DNA of 64,000 bases, from assembly GCF_001550095.1 (NCBI RefSeq), contig NZ_LRUC01000010.1, positions 212,046 to 276,045 on the forward strand. Reading direction: 5' to 3'. Every line of letters begins with the position of its first letter. Position 1 is the stretch's first letter. Under the pieces are notes generated by a model that did not search any database, was not told the DNA's origin, and saw nothing but the letters and a program-made list of their open reading frames with translations. The translations under genes and the position numbers were made by a program. This DNA is from Celeribacter ethanolicus. Its GTDB lineage: Bacteria; Pseudomonadota; Alphaproteobacteria; Rhodobacterales; Rhodobacteraceae. Positions 9,302 through 18,643 of this stretch are shown one piece after another.

Positions 9302-10087
9302 TCAGTCCAGATCGGCGAAAATGTTTTCGCTCTCCTCAAATTCGACCTGATCCTCGCTCTCCTCGCCGGAGATAATATCGCGCACCGTCACCCGTCCGTC
9401 GCCATGGCCGATGATCACCTTGTCGCAAATGTCGATGAACAGCCCGTTTTCCACCACGCCAGGGATTTGATTGAGCACAAGTGCGAGCTGCCGCGCGTTG
9501 CCGATGCGCTGGAGGTGCAAGTCGATGATGTGATTGCCCTCGTCGCTCACATAGGCCGCATCGCCGCTCATCCGAAGCGTCGATTGCTGGCCCAGCACAT
9601 CCATCGCCACCAGCGTTTCCTCCACCAGCGCCTTGGTGGTTTGCCAGCCAAACGGGATCACCTCGACCGGAAGCGGGAAATGCCCGAGCGTCTCCACCCG
9701 TTTCGACACGTCCGAGATGACGATCATCTGATCCGACGCCGTGGCGACAATCTTTTCCTGCAAAAGCGCGCCGCCGCCGCCCTTGATCAGGTTCAGTTCC
9801 GGGTCGAATTCGTCGGCGCCGTCGATCGTCAGATCGAGCCATTTCGCCTCGTCGAGAGACACCACCCGGATACCCTGTTGCCGGGCCAGTTCCGCCGTGC
9901 GCGACGAGGTCGGCACACCGATGATGTTGAGCCCTTCCTCGCGCACCATATCGCCCAGAAGCCGCACCATCCAGGCCGCCGTCGATCCGGTGCCAAGCCC
10001 GAGCTTCATGCCGTCCTCGACATAATCCAGCGCCTTTCTGGCGGCCACGAATTTGGCGGTATCAATCGGCGACAGCGTATCGGACAT
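9302..10087 (-). CDS. rpiA: Ribose-5-phosphate isomerase A
   Basis: A 261-residue enzyme interconverting ribose-5-P and ribulose-5-P. Family motifs are clear: GLGTGSTAAWMV (phosphate loop), TIDGADEFDPELNLIKGGGGALLQEKIVA (phosphate-binding and catalytic segment), and the C-terminal GVVENGLFID. Start MSDTLSPIDTAKF has a GGGGAAA element at good distance and is preferred to a start 15 residues earlier. The extreme C-terminus is acidic (ESEDQVEFEESENIFADLD). The unrelated rpiB isozyme is also in this window. Confidence 0.94.
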   Translation of the reverse strand: MSDTLSPIDTAKFVAARKALDYVEDGMKLGLGTGSTAAWMVRLLGDMVREEGLNIIGVPTSSRTAELARQQGIRVVSLDEAKWLDLTIDGADEFDPELNLIKGGGGALLQEKIVATASDQMIVISDVSKRVETLGHFPLPVEVIPFGWQTTKALVEETLVAMDVLGQQSTLRMSGDAAYVSDEGNHIIDLHLQRIGNARQLALVLNQIPGVVENGLFIDICDKVIIGHGDGRVTVRDIISGEESEDQVEFEESENIFADLD

Positions 10088-10243
10088 GACGATTTCCCCA
10101 GGGCGCAACTCAGGCGCAACACGTTCAGGCATGGCAGGTTCAGCGGCATTTATAGGCCGCGTGCGACCATTTGGATAGGCGAAATCCGGGGCTTGCGGCT
10201 GGACAGCGCGGCTCTACGACGTAAATGATCGAGTAAGGGGGAT

Positions 10244-10627
10244 GTGTTAGAAAACGTGATGACGGACCGGATGTCGAAATATCTCCACCTCGCCCTCGGA
10301 TGGCTCTGCGTGCTCCTGGGCGCCATCGGTGCAGTGCTGCCGGTCATGCCGACGACCGGCTTTCTCATCCTTGCCGCGTTCTTTTTCACCAAGGGCTCGC
10401 CACGGCTGCGGCAATGGTTGCTCGATCATGCGCATTTCGGCCCGCCGATCCGTGCATGGGAGGAAACCGGTGCGATCCCGCGACGGATCAAATGGGTTTC
10501 AATCTCCATGATGATGCTGAGTTTTCTGCCGACAACACTGATGGGCGTGTCCTGGCCCTGGATCGCGCTGCAGGCGGTGCTGATCGCCCTAGGCGCGCTC
10601 TATATTCTGACCCGTCCGGACGCCTGA
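10244..10627 (+). CDS. DUF454 (YbaN-like) small membrane protein
   Basis: About 122-127 residues, depending on the start. Two to three hydrophobic helices and the segment GAVLPVMPTTGFLILAAFFF followed by KGSPRLRQWL are hallmarks of the DUF454 / YbaN family of inner-membrane proteins of unknown function. The GTG at 10244 follows an AAGGGGGAT element very closely; the ATG at 10259 is an alternative with wider spacing. The EamA transporter gene follows by 38 bases, so they may be co-transcribed. Confidence 0.82.
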   Translation: MLENVMTDRMSKYLHLALGWLCVLLGAIGAVLPVMPTTGFLILAAFFFTKGSPRLRQWLLDHAHFGPPIRAWEETGAIPRRIKWVSISMMMLSFLPTTLMGVSWPWIALQAVLIALGALYILTRPDA

Positions 10628-10665
10628 GCCCTTGCGCCGGGCGCGGATCCCACCGACAAGGGCGC

Positions 10666-11601
10666 ATGACACAGCGCCCGACCTCCGCAGAAGACCGCCC
10701 CCTGTTCGGCATGATGATGATGCTCGGCTTTTGCGCCGTGGCACCTGTCATCGACGTCTTCGCAAAGCTCGCTTCGGCGCATCATGCGGTCGGTCAGATC
10801 ACCGCCGGGCGGTTCGTTGTGCAAGGCGCGATTCTGCTGCCCATCGCGCTCTGGCTTGGCCTGCCGCTTGTCATGTCACGACGCGACGCCGCTCTGATCT
10901 TCCTGCGCGGGCTGCTCACGCTGGCGGCCACCTTTTCTTTCGTCTGGGCCGTGTCGATCATGCCTTTGGCCGATGCGCTGGCGATCACCTATATCGAGCC
11001 CTTCATCCTGCTGCTGTTCGGCTGGGCCCTGTTCGGCGAAGAGGTTGGCCCGCGACGGCTCATCGCTTCGGTCACCGGCTTTGTCGGCGTGCTGATCGTG
11101 GTACGCCCGGGGCTTCTGGCCTTTGGCAGCGCAGCGCTCCTGCCGCTGGCGGCCGGGTTCTTCTTCGCCTGCTACATGCTGGTGACGCGTGCGCTGCGTC
11201 ATTACGACCCGGTCGCGCTTCAGGCCTCGACCGCCATTGCGGCGCTGATCGTCGCATGGCCGCTCCTCGTCATCTTCGACGGGACGGGCGGGCCGCTCGA
11301 TCCGAGCTGGCCCACGGGGTGGGACTGGCTCTGGCTGGCGGGGGTCGGTGTCGCCGCGACCATCTCTCACCAGGGGCTAACGCTCGCCCTTCGCCATGCG
11401 CCTTCGGCCACGGTCGCGCCTCTGGGTTATCTGGAGCTTGTGTTCTCGACGCTGGCAGGGCTTCTCGTCTTTGGCGACTTCCCTGCCCCCGTGGTCTGGC
11501 TCGGCATTGCGATCATCGTCGCCTCGGGGCTCTACATCATCCACCGCGAGCGAGTGAACCGGCGCAAACCTGCGATCCCCGCCGACCCCAACGCGGTTTA
11601 A
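10666..11601 (+). CDS. EamA/DMT-superfamily transporter
   Basis: A 311-residue polytopic inner-membrane protein with about ten hydrophobic helices in two EamA repeats (for example ITYIEPFILLLFGWALFGEE near the middle and LGYLELVFSTLAGLLVFGDF at the end of the second repeat). The family exports or takes up small metabolites, but substrate cannot be read from sequence. The start MTQRPTSAEDR precedes the first helix. Its stop overlaps that of the convergent thiamine pyrophosphokinase gene by four bases (TTAA), leaving no room for a terminator. Confidence 0.85.
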   Translation: MTQRPTSAEDRPLFGMMMMLGFCAVAPVIDVFAKLASAHHAVGQITAGRFVVQGAILLPIALWLGLPLVMSRRDAALIFLRGLLTLAATFSFVWAVSIMPLADALAITYIEPFILLLFGWALFGEEVGPRRLIASVTGFVGVLIVVRPGLLAFGSAALLPLAAGFFFACYMLVTRALRHYDPVALQASTAIAALIVAWPLLVIFDGTGGPLDPSWPTGWDWLWLAGVGVAATISHQGLTLALRHAPSATVAPLGYLELVFSTLAGLLVFGDFPAPVVWLGIAIIVASGLYIIHRERVNRRKPAIPADPNAV

Positions 11602-12284
11602 CCCCAGTCAGGCGCCGCCACGAGCCGGGCGATCAGCTCCTGCCCCAACATATCACGCGGCAGAATCACCATCATGCCCGGCGCATCGAACCACAGATCC
11701 ACCTGCCTGCCGTCGGCCCTGTTCGACGTGCCGACCCGCCCGTCGGGAGCAAAACCGATCCCCTCGATCGGCCAGCACAACCCGTTGGACCGCCCCGACA
11801 CGGGCCCCATCGGAAAGAGCGAAACGCGATCTCCGGGCCGGGTCGCCAGACACAACGCGGGCGGGGCCATGAAACAGAGGTCGTCCTCGCCGAGAATGAT
11901 GCAGCGCCGGTCCGGGAACCGCGCCAATGTCGCATAGACCGACAGCTCATGGTCGATCCGTGCACCGGTGAAACCGACGCCAAGGATCATCGGCGCGCGC
12001 ACCCGCATCAGTGCCTTTTCGAAATCCGTGCTGTCCTGTTCGGGAATGTGAAACAATCGCTCCGCTGCGATCCGAGCGCGACTCTCCGCTCCCAGACTGT
12101 CGAAATCTCCGATCACGCAATCCGGCATATGCCCGAGCGCCAACGCCTTGGACGCCCCGCCATCGGCGGCAACGAGCTTTGGCGCGAAAGACAGCGCCTC
12201 GGTGAGACGATCGGCCCGCACGGCTCCGCCGCCCAGCAAAGTGACGTTTTTTCGAGTGTTCAGAATGGGTTCAATGGATTTCAT
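11598..12284 (-). CDS. Thiamine pyrophosphokinase
   Basis: About 228 residues. Converts thiamine to thiamine diphosphate with ATP. Motifs are typical: AADGGASKAL, VIGDFDSLG (metal/ATP site) and QDSTDFEKAL, followed by the small C-terminal thiamine-binding beta domain (NGLCWPIEG...GTSN). I place the start at MKSIEPIL; a GTG two codons upstream, at 12290, has a better-spaced AGAGG. The start region faces that of the acidic-protein gene, so a divergent promoter region of about 130 bases lies between. Confidence 0.87.
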   Translation of the reverse strand: MKSIEPILNTRKNVTLLGGGAVRADRLTEALSFAPKLVAADGGASKALALGHMPDCVIGDFDSLGAESRARIAAERLFHIPEQDSTDFEKALMRVRAPMILGVGFTGARIDHELSVYATLARFPDRRCIILGEDDLCFMAPPALCLATRPGDRVSLFPMGPVSGRSNGLCWPIEGIGFAPDGRVGTSNRADGRQVDLWFDAPGMMVILPRDMLGQELIARLVAAPDWG

Positions 12285-12418
12285 GACCACTTCGTTAACC
12301 TCTTTGCCATATTTTGGACAGGAAAAGATCACGACCATTTCCCGGTTTTGTTCCGATTTGCGAACCAATTCATGGTAAACAAGAGACTGCTGAGCAAGTG
12401 CAGAAAGTGAGTATTGGC

Positions 12419-14704
12419 ATGGTGAGTGACAGTAAAATTCTGACCGTATCCTACGGAACTTTCTCCTGTACGCTGGAGGGATTTGACGATCCGTTCAACA
12501 CGATGCGGTCCATCGCGGAATATTTCCGCGACCTCGCCGCAGACGATCGCTATTTCGGCGCGGAACCGCCGACCCCCGATCCACAGATGCTGAGCTCCAT
12601 TGCCGAAAAGGAAATCCAGCGTCGGGTGGAGGCCCGCATGCAGGAAGGCGGTCTGGTGCTGCGTCAAATGGAGCAGGATCAGCGTGCCCGGCCCATGGCT
12701 GCCCCCGTGACGGATACGTCGCAGCCCGCTGCCGCACCGGTCATCGCAGAAGCCCCCGCGCCTGAGACGAAACAACCGAGCGTTCCGGCCCGCGACACCG
12801 TTTCCGAACCTGCGCCAGTCGAGACGTCCAAGCCGCAACCGGCGAGCTCCAAGGCAGCTCTGGCCGGAACTCTGGCCGGAAGCTCGATTGCCGACAAGCT
12901 CGAACGCATCCGTGCGGCCGTGGCGCAACGCAATCAGGCCGATTTCGCCGAGGATCAGAATGCCGCGATGAATTTTGCCGGGACCGCCCTGCATGAGCGT
13001 TTCGAGGAAGAACTCGTCGAAGAGACCGAAGCGGCGCGGGACGACGTCCCCGTGGCAGAGGCGACGCCGGTTTCCGAAATCGTACCGGAGATCGAAGAAA
13101 GCGCAGCGGAAGACGAAGTCGTGACACCGGAGGCCGAAGCGGCCACCGAGGACGTGGTCGAGGCAGGGAACGATCTGGCCGAAGTCACGCTCGCAGATGC
13201 CCCCCCCTCCGACGCCCCCGAAGAGGCCGACGCCGGGAAACCCTCGCGCATCGCCGCACCGTTTCAGGAAGCCGCCGCAATCATCGCGGAAATGAACGGC
13301 GACATTGCCGACAGCGCAGAGAACGAGGCCCTTGAAGAGAGCACGGACGCCATCGCGGACGCGATCACAGGCATCGAAACTGCGAGCGAAACCGGGGAAG
13401 AGCCCTACGAAGACACCCCGGCGATCGAAGAGATGGCTACGGACCTGTCCCCGGAAACGGACGAAGACGTCACGCTCGGCAATGTGCTCTCCTCTCTGCA
13501 AGTCTCGGAGGAGGCAGCGGAAGAGGCAGGCGAAATCGCCGATGAGATCGCCAACGCGGCGGACAACGATGCCGAACGGCACGAGATGGACCCCAATCTC
13601 GCCGCCGACATCGCCGAAGCCACGCGTCCGGTCGAGACCGCCGAGGACGAGGCCGGCCCCGCCATCAACGAACCGCTCCAGCGTGTTCGCGCTCGTGTGG
13701 TGAAGATGCGCCGCGCCGATTTCGAGGCGAAAACCGCAGAGGAAGAGCCGGTTGCGAATGAAGAACCGGTTGAAGAGGCCGCTTCCAACGAGGCACCCGA
13801 AGCGCTGACCGAAACCCTGCGCCGTGAGCTTGGTTCCTCGTCTCTCGATGCCGAAGACGAAGACGAGCTGATGCGCGAGCTGGCCGAGGTTGCCATCGCC
13901 GCCGAGGTCGAGGAAGACGGCGAGATCGAGAAAGACATCGAAGACGAGGCCCCCGCCGCGCTCTTCGCCGAGGGGGACGAGACCGAGGACGACAGCGACA
14001 CGCGCAATGTCTTCGACACCTCCGATGCCTCGATGTCGCGCCTGATGGATGAGGCCGACCGCGAGATGGCCAAGGGCGAAAACACCCGCCGCCGCAACGC
14101 GATCCAGCATCTGAAAGCCGCCGTGACCGCGATCCGCGCCGAGAAAAGCGAAAAAGGCGATGTCGCCGAGGAAGACGAAGCCGAGGTCTACAAGGAAGAT
14201 CTCGCCCGCGTCGTGCGCCCCCGCCGTCCCGAGGGTGCCGGTCAGACGCGTCGGCAACTGCCGCCGCTGATGCTGGTGTCCGAACAACGCATCGACACGC
14301 CGAAAGACCTGCCGAATGGTGCCAACATCACCCCGGTACGCCCGCGCCGCGTGTCCCGCGCGGCTCTGGCGGTGCAGGAAACCGAAGCGCTCGACACGGT
14401 CGAAGAGATCAGCACAACCGCGCCCGACACCGGCGTCACCTTCGCCGACTTTGCCGAAGCCCAAGGGGCCGAGAGCCTTACCGATATTCTCGAAGCCGCC
14501 GCAGCGTTTTCGAGTTTCGTCCAGGGCCGCGAAACGGTGACCCGGCCGCAGATCATGCATCTGGCGAAAGCGGCGATGCCGGAGGATGTGCCGGTCGAGG
14601 AACGTCTGCGCTCCTTCGGGCAGCTTTTGCGTCAGGGCAAGATCCGCAAGCAAAGCCGGGGCCAGTTCACAGTGGCAGACACGACGCGGTTCAAGCCGCA
14701 ATAA
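12419..14704 (+). CDS. Large acidic, mostly disordered protein of unknown function
   Basis: A 761-residue protein with three parts. Residues 1-85 form a folded-looking N-terminus (SKILTVSYGTFSCTLEGFDD then FNTMRSIAEYFRDLAADDRY). Residues 85-560 are a very Glu/Asp/Ala-rich, low-complexity stretch with scattered helical segments. A more basic part contains VRPRRPEGAGQTRRQLPPLM and ends in a compact domain (about 690-761) with an EERLRSFGQLLRQGKIRKQ-like segment that resembles a small winged-helix tail. No catalytic motif is visible. I recognise the ends as conserved in Rhodobacterales, without a function. A GTG seven codons upstream is an alternative start. Confidence 0.75.
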   Translation: MVSDSKILTVSYGTFSCTLEGFDDPFNTMRSIAEYFRDLAADDRYFGAEPPTPDPQMLSSIAEKEIQRRVEARMQEGGLVLRQMEQDQRARPMAAPVTDTSQPAAAPVIAEAPAPETKQPSVPARDTVSEPAPVETSKPQPASSKAALAGTLAGSSIADKLERIRAAVAQRNQADFAEDQNAAMNFAGTALHERFEEELVEETEAARDDVPVAEATPVSEIVPEIEESAAEDEVVTPEAEAATEDVVEAGNDLAEVTLADAPPSDAPEEADAGKPSRIAAPFQEAAAIIAEMNGDIADSAENEALEESTDAIADAITGIETASETGEEPYEDTPAIEEMATDLSPETDEDVTLGNVLSSLQVSEEAAEEAGEIADEIANAADNDAERHEMDPNLAADIAEATRPVETAEDEAGPAINEPLQRVRARVVKMRRADFEAKTAEEEPVANEEPVEEAASNEAPEALTETLRRELGSSSLDAEDEDELMRELAEVAIAAEVEEDGEIEKDIEDEAPAALFAEGDETEDDSDTRNVFDTSDASMSRLMDEADREMAKGENTRRRNAIQHLKAAVTAIRAEKSEKGDVAEEDEAEVYKEDLARVVRPRRPEGAGQTRRQLPPLMLVSEQRIDTPKDLPNGANITPVRPRRVSRAALAVQETEALDTVEEISTTAPDTGVTFADFAEAQGAESLTDILEAAAAFSSFVQGRETVTRPQIMHLAKAAMPEDVPVEERLRSFGQLLRQGKIRKQSRGQFTVADTTRFKPQ

Positions 14705-14722
14705 AACCGTTTAAAGACAATG

Positions 14723-14753
14723 AAAAAGGCCGCCCCGAGAGGCGGCCTTTTTT
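14723..14753 (+). terminator. Intrinsic terminator after the acidic-protein gene
   Basis: A-tract, stem GGCCGCC (14728-14734) / GGCGGCC (14741-14747), loop CCGAGA, then TTTTTT. The flanking A run lets it work in both directions for the convergent DUF2842 gene. Confidence 0.9.
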
Positions 14754-14985
14754 ATACGTTACGGTCGTCGGAGGCATCCGGGTCGGGTTGACCGATGCCC
14801 TTGAACACCGCCTTGAGCGGAAAGGCCCAAAGCACGCCGAGCCCGACATAGACCGCCAGTTCCATCCAAAGCCCCGGCCGGTCGATCCAGTTCATGAGGG
14901 TCACGGCCATCACGATATAGAGCGGCAGGCCGAGCACCAGCACCAGAAGCGCCAGACGCCTGCGTGCCTTGTAGGACAGCGCCAT
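14752..14985 (-). CDS. DUF2842 small membrane protein
   Basis: Seventy-seven residues with two hydrophobic helices (LALLVLVLGLPLYIVMAVTL and ELAVYVGLGVLWAFPLKAVF). This is the DUF2842 pattern of small alphaproteobacterial membrane proteins. It begins 13 bases after the purA stop on the same strand, so it is probably the distal gene of a purA operon. Function unknown. Confidence 0.83.
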   Translation of the reverse strand: MALSYKARRRLALLVLVLGLPLYIVMAVTLMNWIDRPGLWMELAVYVGLGVLWAFPLKAVFKGIGQPDPDASDDRNV

Positions 14986-14998
14986 CAGACCACGCCCC

Positions 14999-16294
14999 TC
15001 AGTCGGCGAACGGGTCGGTGACGAGGATGGTGTCGTCGCGCTCGGGCGAGGTGGACAGAAGCGCCACCGGGCAGTCGATCAGTTCTTCGACGCGCTTGAC
15101 GTATTTGACGGCGTTGGCAGGAAGATCGTTCCAGCTCCGCGCGCCTTCGGTCGACTCGGACCAGCCGGGCATTTCCTCGTACACGGGCGTGCAGCGGGCC
15201 TGATCTTCGGCGGCGAACGGCAGGTAATCCAGCACTTCGCCATCGAGTTCGTAGCCGACGCAGATTTTCAGCGTCTCGAAGCCGTCCAAAACGTCGAGCT
15301 TGGTAAAGGCGATGCCGGTCACGCCGGAGGTGGCGCAGGTCTGGCGCACGAGGGCGGCGTCAAACCAGCCACAGCGGCGTTTGCGGCCCGTCACCGTGCC
15401 GAACTCATGACCGCGCGTGCCGAGACGGTTGCCGTCCTCGTCGAGAAGCTCGGTCGGGAACGGGCCTTCCCCCACGCGCGTGGTGTAAGCCTTCACGATG
15501 CCGAGCACATAGTCGATGGAGGTCGGGCCGATGCCGACGCCGGTGGCCGCCTGACCGGCGATCACGTTCGAGGAGGTCACGAACGGATAGGTGCCGAAGT
15601 CGATGTCCAGAAGCGCGCCTTGGGCGCCTTCGAACAGGATGCGCTTGCCGGCTTTGCGTTGCTCGTTCAGCACCTTCCAGACCGGACCGGCATAGGGCAG
15701 GATTTCCTTGGCGATCGCTTTGAGATCATTGAGCAAACGCTCACGGTCCACCGGCTCGATGCCAAGCCCCTTGCGCAGCGGATCGTGGTGCTGAAGGGCG
15801 CGGTCGACGCGCGCTTCGAGCGTGGCTTCGTCGGCGAGATCGGCGACGCGGATGGAGCGACGGCCCACTTTATCCTCGTAAGCCGGGCCGATGCCACGAC
15901 CGGTGGTGCCGATCTTGGTGCCTTTGGAAGCGGCCTCTTCGCGGGCGCGGTCCAGCTCGCCGTGGATCGGCAGGATGAGCGGGGTGTTCTCCGCGATCAT
16001 CAGAGTTTCCGGCGAAATATCAACGCCTTGCTCACGAATTTTGGCGATCTCGTTGACGAGGTGCCACGGGTCGAGCACGACCCCGTTGCCGATCACCGAC
16101 AGCTTACCGCCGCGCACAACGCCCGAGGGCAGCGCGTTCAGCTTGTAAACCTGGTTGTTGATGACAAGCGTGTGGCCAGCGTTGTGACCGCCCTGAAACC
16201 GCGCGATGATGTCCGCGCGCTCCGAGAGCCAGTCCACGATCTTGCCTTTCCCCTCGTCACCCCACTGGGCGCCGACAACGACGACATTAGCCAT
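14999..16294 (-). CDS. purA: Adenylosuccinate synthetase
   Basis: A 431-residue enzyme joining IMP and aspartate with GTP on the route to AMP. The start [20 protein letters not shown] is the invariant N-terminus with the GTP P-loop. Further motifs are [56 protein letters not shown] and the C-terminal base-binding KLDVLDGF. Length is normal. The 208 bases upstream separate it from the divergent ada gene and carry a GTCGGA repeat. Confidence 0.96.
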   Translation of the reverse strand: MANVVVVGAQWGDEGKGKIVDWLSERADIIARFQGGHNAGHTLVINNQVYKLNALPSGVVRGGKLSVIGNGVVLDPWHLVNEIAKIREQGVDISPETLMIAENTPLILPIHGELDRAREEAASKGTKIGTTGRGIGPAYEDKVGRRSIRVADLADEATLEARVDRALQHHDPLRKGLGIEPVDRERLLNDLKAIAKEILPYAGPVWKVLNEQRKAGKRILFEGAQGALLDIDFGTYPFVTSSNVIAGQAATGVGIGPTSIDYVLGIVKAYTTRVGEGPFPTELLDEDGNRLGTRGHEFGTVTGRKRRCGWFDAALVRQTCATSGVTGIAFTKLDVLDGFETLKICVGYELDGEVLDYLPFAAEDQARCTPVYEEMPGWSESTEGARSWNDLPANAVKYVKRVEELIDCPVALLSTSPERDDTILVTDPFAD

Positions 16295-16390
16295 AATGAG
16301 TCCTTTGGATTGGATGAAGCCCGGAGCTGTATAGCGATCCGTGTCGGGCGATGAAACCGAAAACTGCGCTGTTTGGACCGGTCGGCAAAG

Positions 16391-16426
16391 CGTCGGATTT
16401 GCGTCGGACTTTTGTCGGCCCCCGAC
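16391..16426. repeat. GTCGGA-type repeat, copy 1
   Basis: CGTCGGATTTGCGTCGGACT followed by TTTGTCGG. An 18-base segment GTCGGATTTGCGTCGGAC is identical to part of the copy at 59516-59557. It lies between purA and ada. Confidence 0.7.
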
Positions 16427-16502
16427 ACGCACCGCACGAGAGCGAAAATCGACGCCGCTTTCCCGGCGGACAGGCGCGCGCATTGCCGCTACACTTTCCC
16501 GC

Positions 16503-17588
16503 ATGACACTTTTCGATCTTCCCGACGCCGACACGCTCTATCAAGCGCTCCTCGCCCGCGACCCGTCTTACGAGGGCCGCGCCTGGGTGGGTGTGACCTC
16601 GACCGGCGTGTTCTGCCGCTTCACCTGCCCCGCGCGCAAACCGAAGCCCGAGAACTGCCGCTGGTTCGACAGCCTCGGGGCCTGCATCGAGGCGGGGTTC
16701 CGGCCCTGCAAACGCTGCCAGCCCCTGAAGGCCGCGACGGATGCGGAGCCGGTGATCGAGGAGTTGCTCACCGCGCTCGGGGAACGCCCGGAGCATCGCT
16801 GGTGCGAGGCGGACGTAACCGCGATGGGATACGACCGGGGCACGGTGCGCCGGGCGTTCAAACGGCATTTCGGGATGAGCTTTCTGGAGCTTGCTCGGCT
16901 GGAACGGCTCCGGCGGGGGTTTGAAGTAATGAGCGAGGGCGGTACGGTGTTGGAAGCCGGGCTTGAGGCGGGGTTCTCGTCGGCCTCGGCATTCCGGGCG
17001 CGGGTGGGCGCACTTTTGGGGATGGCCCCCGGTACGCTGAGTGCCGATCCGCTGTTGAGCATCGACTGGATCGACACGCCACTGGGGCCGATGATCGCGG
17101 TGGCGGATGACCGCCGCCTGCATCTTCTGGAATTCATGGACCGCAAGGCGCTGCCGACCGAGCTGCGGAAACTCGCGGAGGCGGCAAAGGGACGGCTTGG
17201 GTTCGGGCGGACGGCGATCCATGACCAGACGGCGCGGGAATTGACGGCGTATTTCGACGGCAAGAGGACCGTGTTCACCGTCCCGCTGGCCTATCACGGC
17301 AGCGGGTTTTATGGACAGGTCTGGGACGCATTGCGCGAGATTCCGGCGGGCGAAACCCGCAGCTATGGCGCGCTTGCGGACGAGATAGGACGGCCCACGG
17401 CGAGCCGGGCCGTGGCGCGGGCCAACGGGGCGAACCAAATCGCGATTCTCATTCCCTGCCATCGGGTGATCGGCACGGACGGATCGCTGACCGGCTATGG
17501 CGGCGGATTGTGGCGCAAGCAGCGGCTTTTGGAGATCGAGACGGATTATGCCCGCGCGGCGAGAACAGAGAGCGTATCCCAGCCATAA
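16503..17588 (+). CDS. ada: Bifunctional Ada: transcriptional regulator and O6-methylguanine-DNA methyltransferase
   Basis: A 361-residue adaptive-response protein. The N-terminal zinc domain has Cys38, Cys42, Cys69 and Cys72 (GVFCRFTC and RPCKRCQP) at the same positions as in E. coli Ada; Cys38 takes the methyl group from phosphotriesters. An AraC-type helix-turn-helix region (about 85-185) follows, then the alkyltransferase domain with IPCHRVIG (Cys319 accepts methyl from O6-methylguanine). All three parts are intact, so self-activated alkylation response is expected. The final 43 bases overlap the convergent GNAT gene. Confidence 0.95.
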   Translation: MTLFDLPDADTLYQALLARDPSYEGRAWVGVTSTGVFCRFTCPARKPKPENCRWFDSLGACIEAGFRPCKRCQPLKAATDAEPVIEELLTALGERPEHRWCEADVTAMGYDRGTVRRAFKRHFGMSFLELARLERLRRGFEVMSEGGTVLEAGLEAGFSSASAFRARVGALLGMAPGTLSADPLLSIDWIDTPLGPMIAVADDRRLHLLEFMDRKALPTELRKLAEAAKGRLGFGRTAIHDQTARELTAYFDGKRTVFTVPLAYHGSGFYGQVWDALREIPAGETRSYGALADEIGRPTASRAVARANGANQIAILIPCHRVIGTDGSLTGYGGGLWRKQRLLEIETDYARAARTESVSQP

Positions 17589-18091
17589 GCGACCTCGTCG
17601 ATCCCAGCTTCGGGGCGCGAGTCGATCCGCTCGGCGACCTGTTTCCCGCCCAAAGCCTCGTAGAATGCGCGCGCCGGCATGTTCTCCGTCAACACCCAAA
17701 GGGCGGCGGCCTCATGCCCCATGGCTCGAAGCGCCTGAGCGCCCCTGGCCATCAACGCAGAGCCGAGGCCTTGGCGCGGGGAGGCGACGTAAATCGCCGA
17801 AAATTCACCGGCGAAATCGTTGACGAGATCGGCGTTGCGCTGATCGCCACAGGAGAGAAAGCCCGCGACAGTATCGTTTTGCACCGCAACAAAAACCGCC
17901 CCTCGCCCCGAAGCTTCATAGCTGTCGATGATTTTCACCCAGCCTTTTTCCCGATCCGGCACTGTCATCCGGTCAATGAGTGCATCGGGCAAGAGGTCGC
18001 GATAGGCAGAGCGCCAGACGGCGACCTGAACCTCGGCAATCGGCAAAGCGTCCTGACGCGTGGCGGGGCGGATGAAAAATGTCTCGGTCAT
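17546..18091 (-). CDS. GNAT-family N-acetyltransferase
   Basis: A 181-residue acetyltransferase. It opens FFIRPATRQDALPIAEVQVA, a standard GNAT N-terminus, and has the acetyl-CoA loop as SPRQGLGSALMARGAQALRA (Q/RxxGxG/A) followed by WVLTENMPARAFYEALGG. The substrate is unknown; these enzymes acetylate proteins, polyamines or antibiotics. Its 3' end overlaps ada on the other strand by 43 bases, so the two transcripts are antisense to each other there. Confidence 0.87.
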   Translation of the reverse strand: MTETFFIRPATRQDALPIAEVQVAVWRSAYRDLLPDALIDRMTVPDREKGWVKIIDSYEASGRGAVFVAVQNDTVAGFLSCGDQRNADLVNDFAGEFSAIYVASPRQGLGSALMARGAQALRAMGHEAAALWVLTENMPARAFYEALGGKQVAERIDSRPEAGIDEVAYGWDTLSVLAARA

Positions 18092-18225
18092 GGGGGCAGA
18101 ATGCGCAAGCCTGCCGGAAACACAAGTCCCGGCGGTTTTGTCCGGCCCATCGGGCCAGATCAGGGTTGCGCGAGATCATGAGACCCCTTAAGTAGCCCCA
18201 TCGTACGACCTCAAAGGCCTGATCC

Positions 18226-18591
18226 ATGGAAAATGTCATTCTCGTCATCCACCTGATCCTCGCGCTCTGCCTCATCGGCATTGTGCTCTTGCAGCGATCC
18301 GAGGGTGGCGGTCTTGGCATGGGCGGTGGCGGCGACGTCATGACGGGCCGGGCTGCGGCCACGGCGCTGAGCAAGCTGACCTGGCTGTTCGCCATCGGCT
18401 TTATCATCACCTCGGTGACCCTGACGGTTCTGGCGCGCAAGGATGCGGCAGCCACCTCCGTGATGGATGGGGTCACCACCGAAGAAACCGTACCGACCGA
18501 AGACACCACGCCCCCGGCCCTGCCGTCGGGTGCCGATCTTCTGCCGCCGGCGTCGACAGATGCGCCGGTTGCGCCGCCGCGCGCCGACTGA
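18226..18591 (+). CDS. secG: Protein translocase subunit SecG
   Basis: A 121-residue inner-membrane part of the SecYEG channel. Two helices (about 3-22 and 54-76) flank the conserved cytoplasmic loop LLQRSEGGGLGMGGGGDVMTGRAA. The C-terminal tail is Pro/Ala/Thr-rich and periplasmic. The pyrG gene follows after 215 bases on the same strand, an arrangement I consider common in alphaproteobacteria. Confidence 0.93.
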   Translation: MENVILVIHLILALCLIGIVLLQRSEGGGLGMGGGGDVMTGRAAATALSKLTWLFAIGFIITSVTLTVLARKDAAATSVMDGVTTEETVPTEDTTPPALPSGADLLPPASTDAPVAPPRAD

Positions 18592-18620
18592 TCTTTCCAA
18601 AGATTAACAAAACCTTGAGA

Positions 18621-18643
18621 GTTGAGGGGAAATTCCCCTCAAC
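18621..18643. other. Perfect 10-bp hairpin between secG and pyrG
   Basis: GTTGAGGGGA (18621-18630) and TCCCCTCAAC (18634-18643) pair perfectly around a three-base loop. No T-tract follows, so it is not a standard terminator; it could be an mRNA-stabilising or regulatory structure or a protein-binding site. Nothing else is evident in the 215-base gap apart from space for a pyrG promoter. Confidence 0.6.

Noticed and set aside
12329..14701. A 790-codon open frame antisense to the acidic-protein gene
   Set aside because: Phe/Gly/His/Arg-rich sequence is just the complement of Glu/Ala codons; no ribosome-binding site or family.
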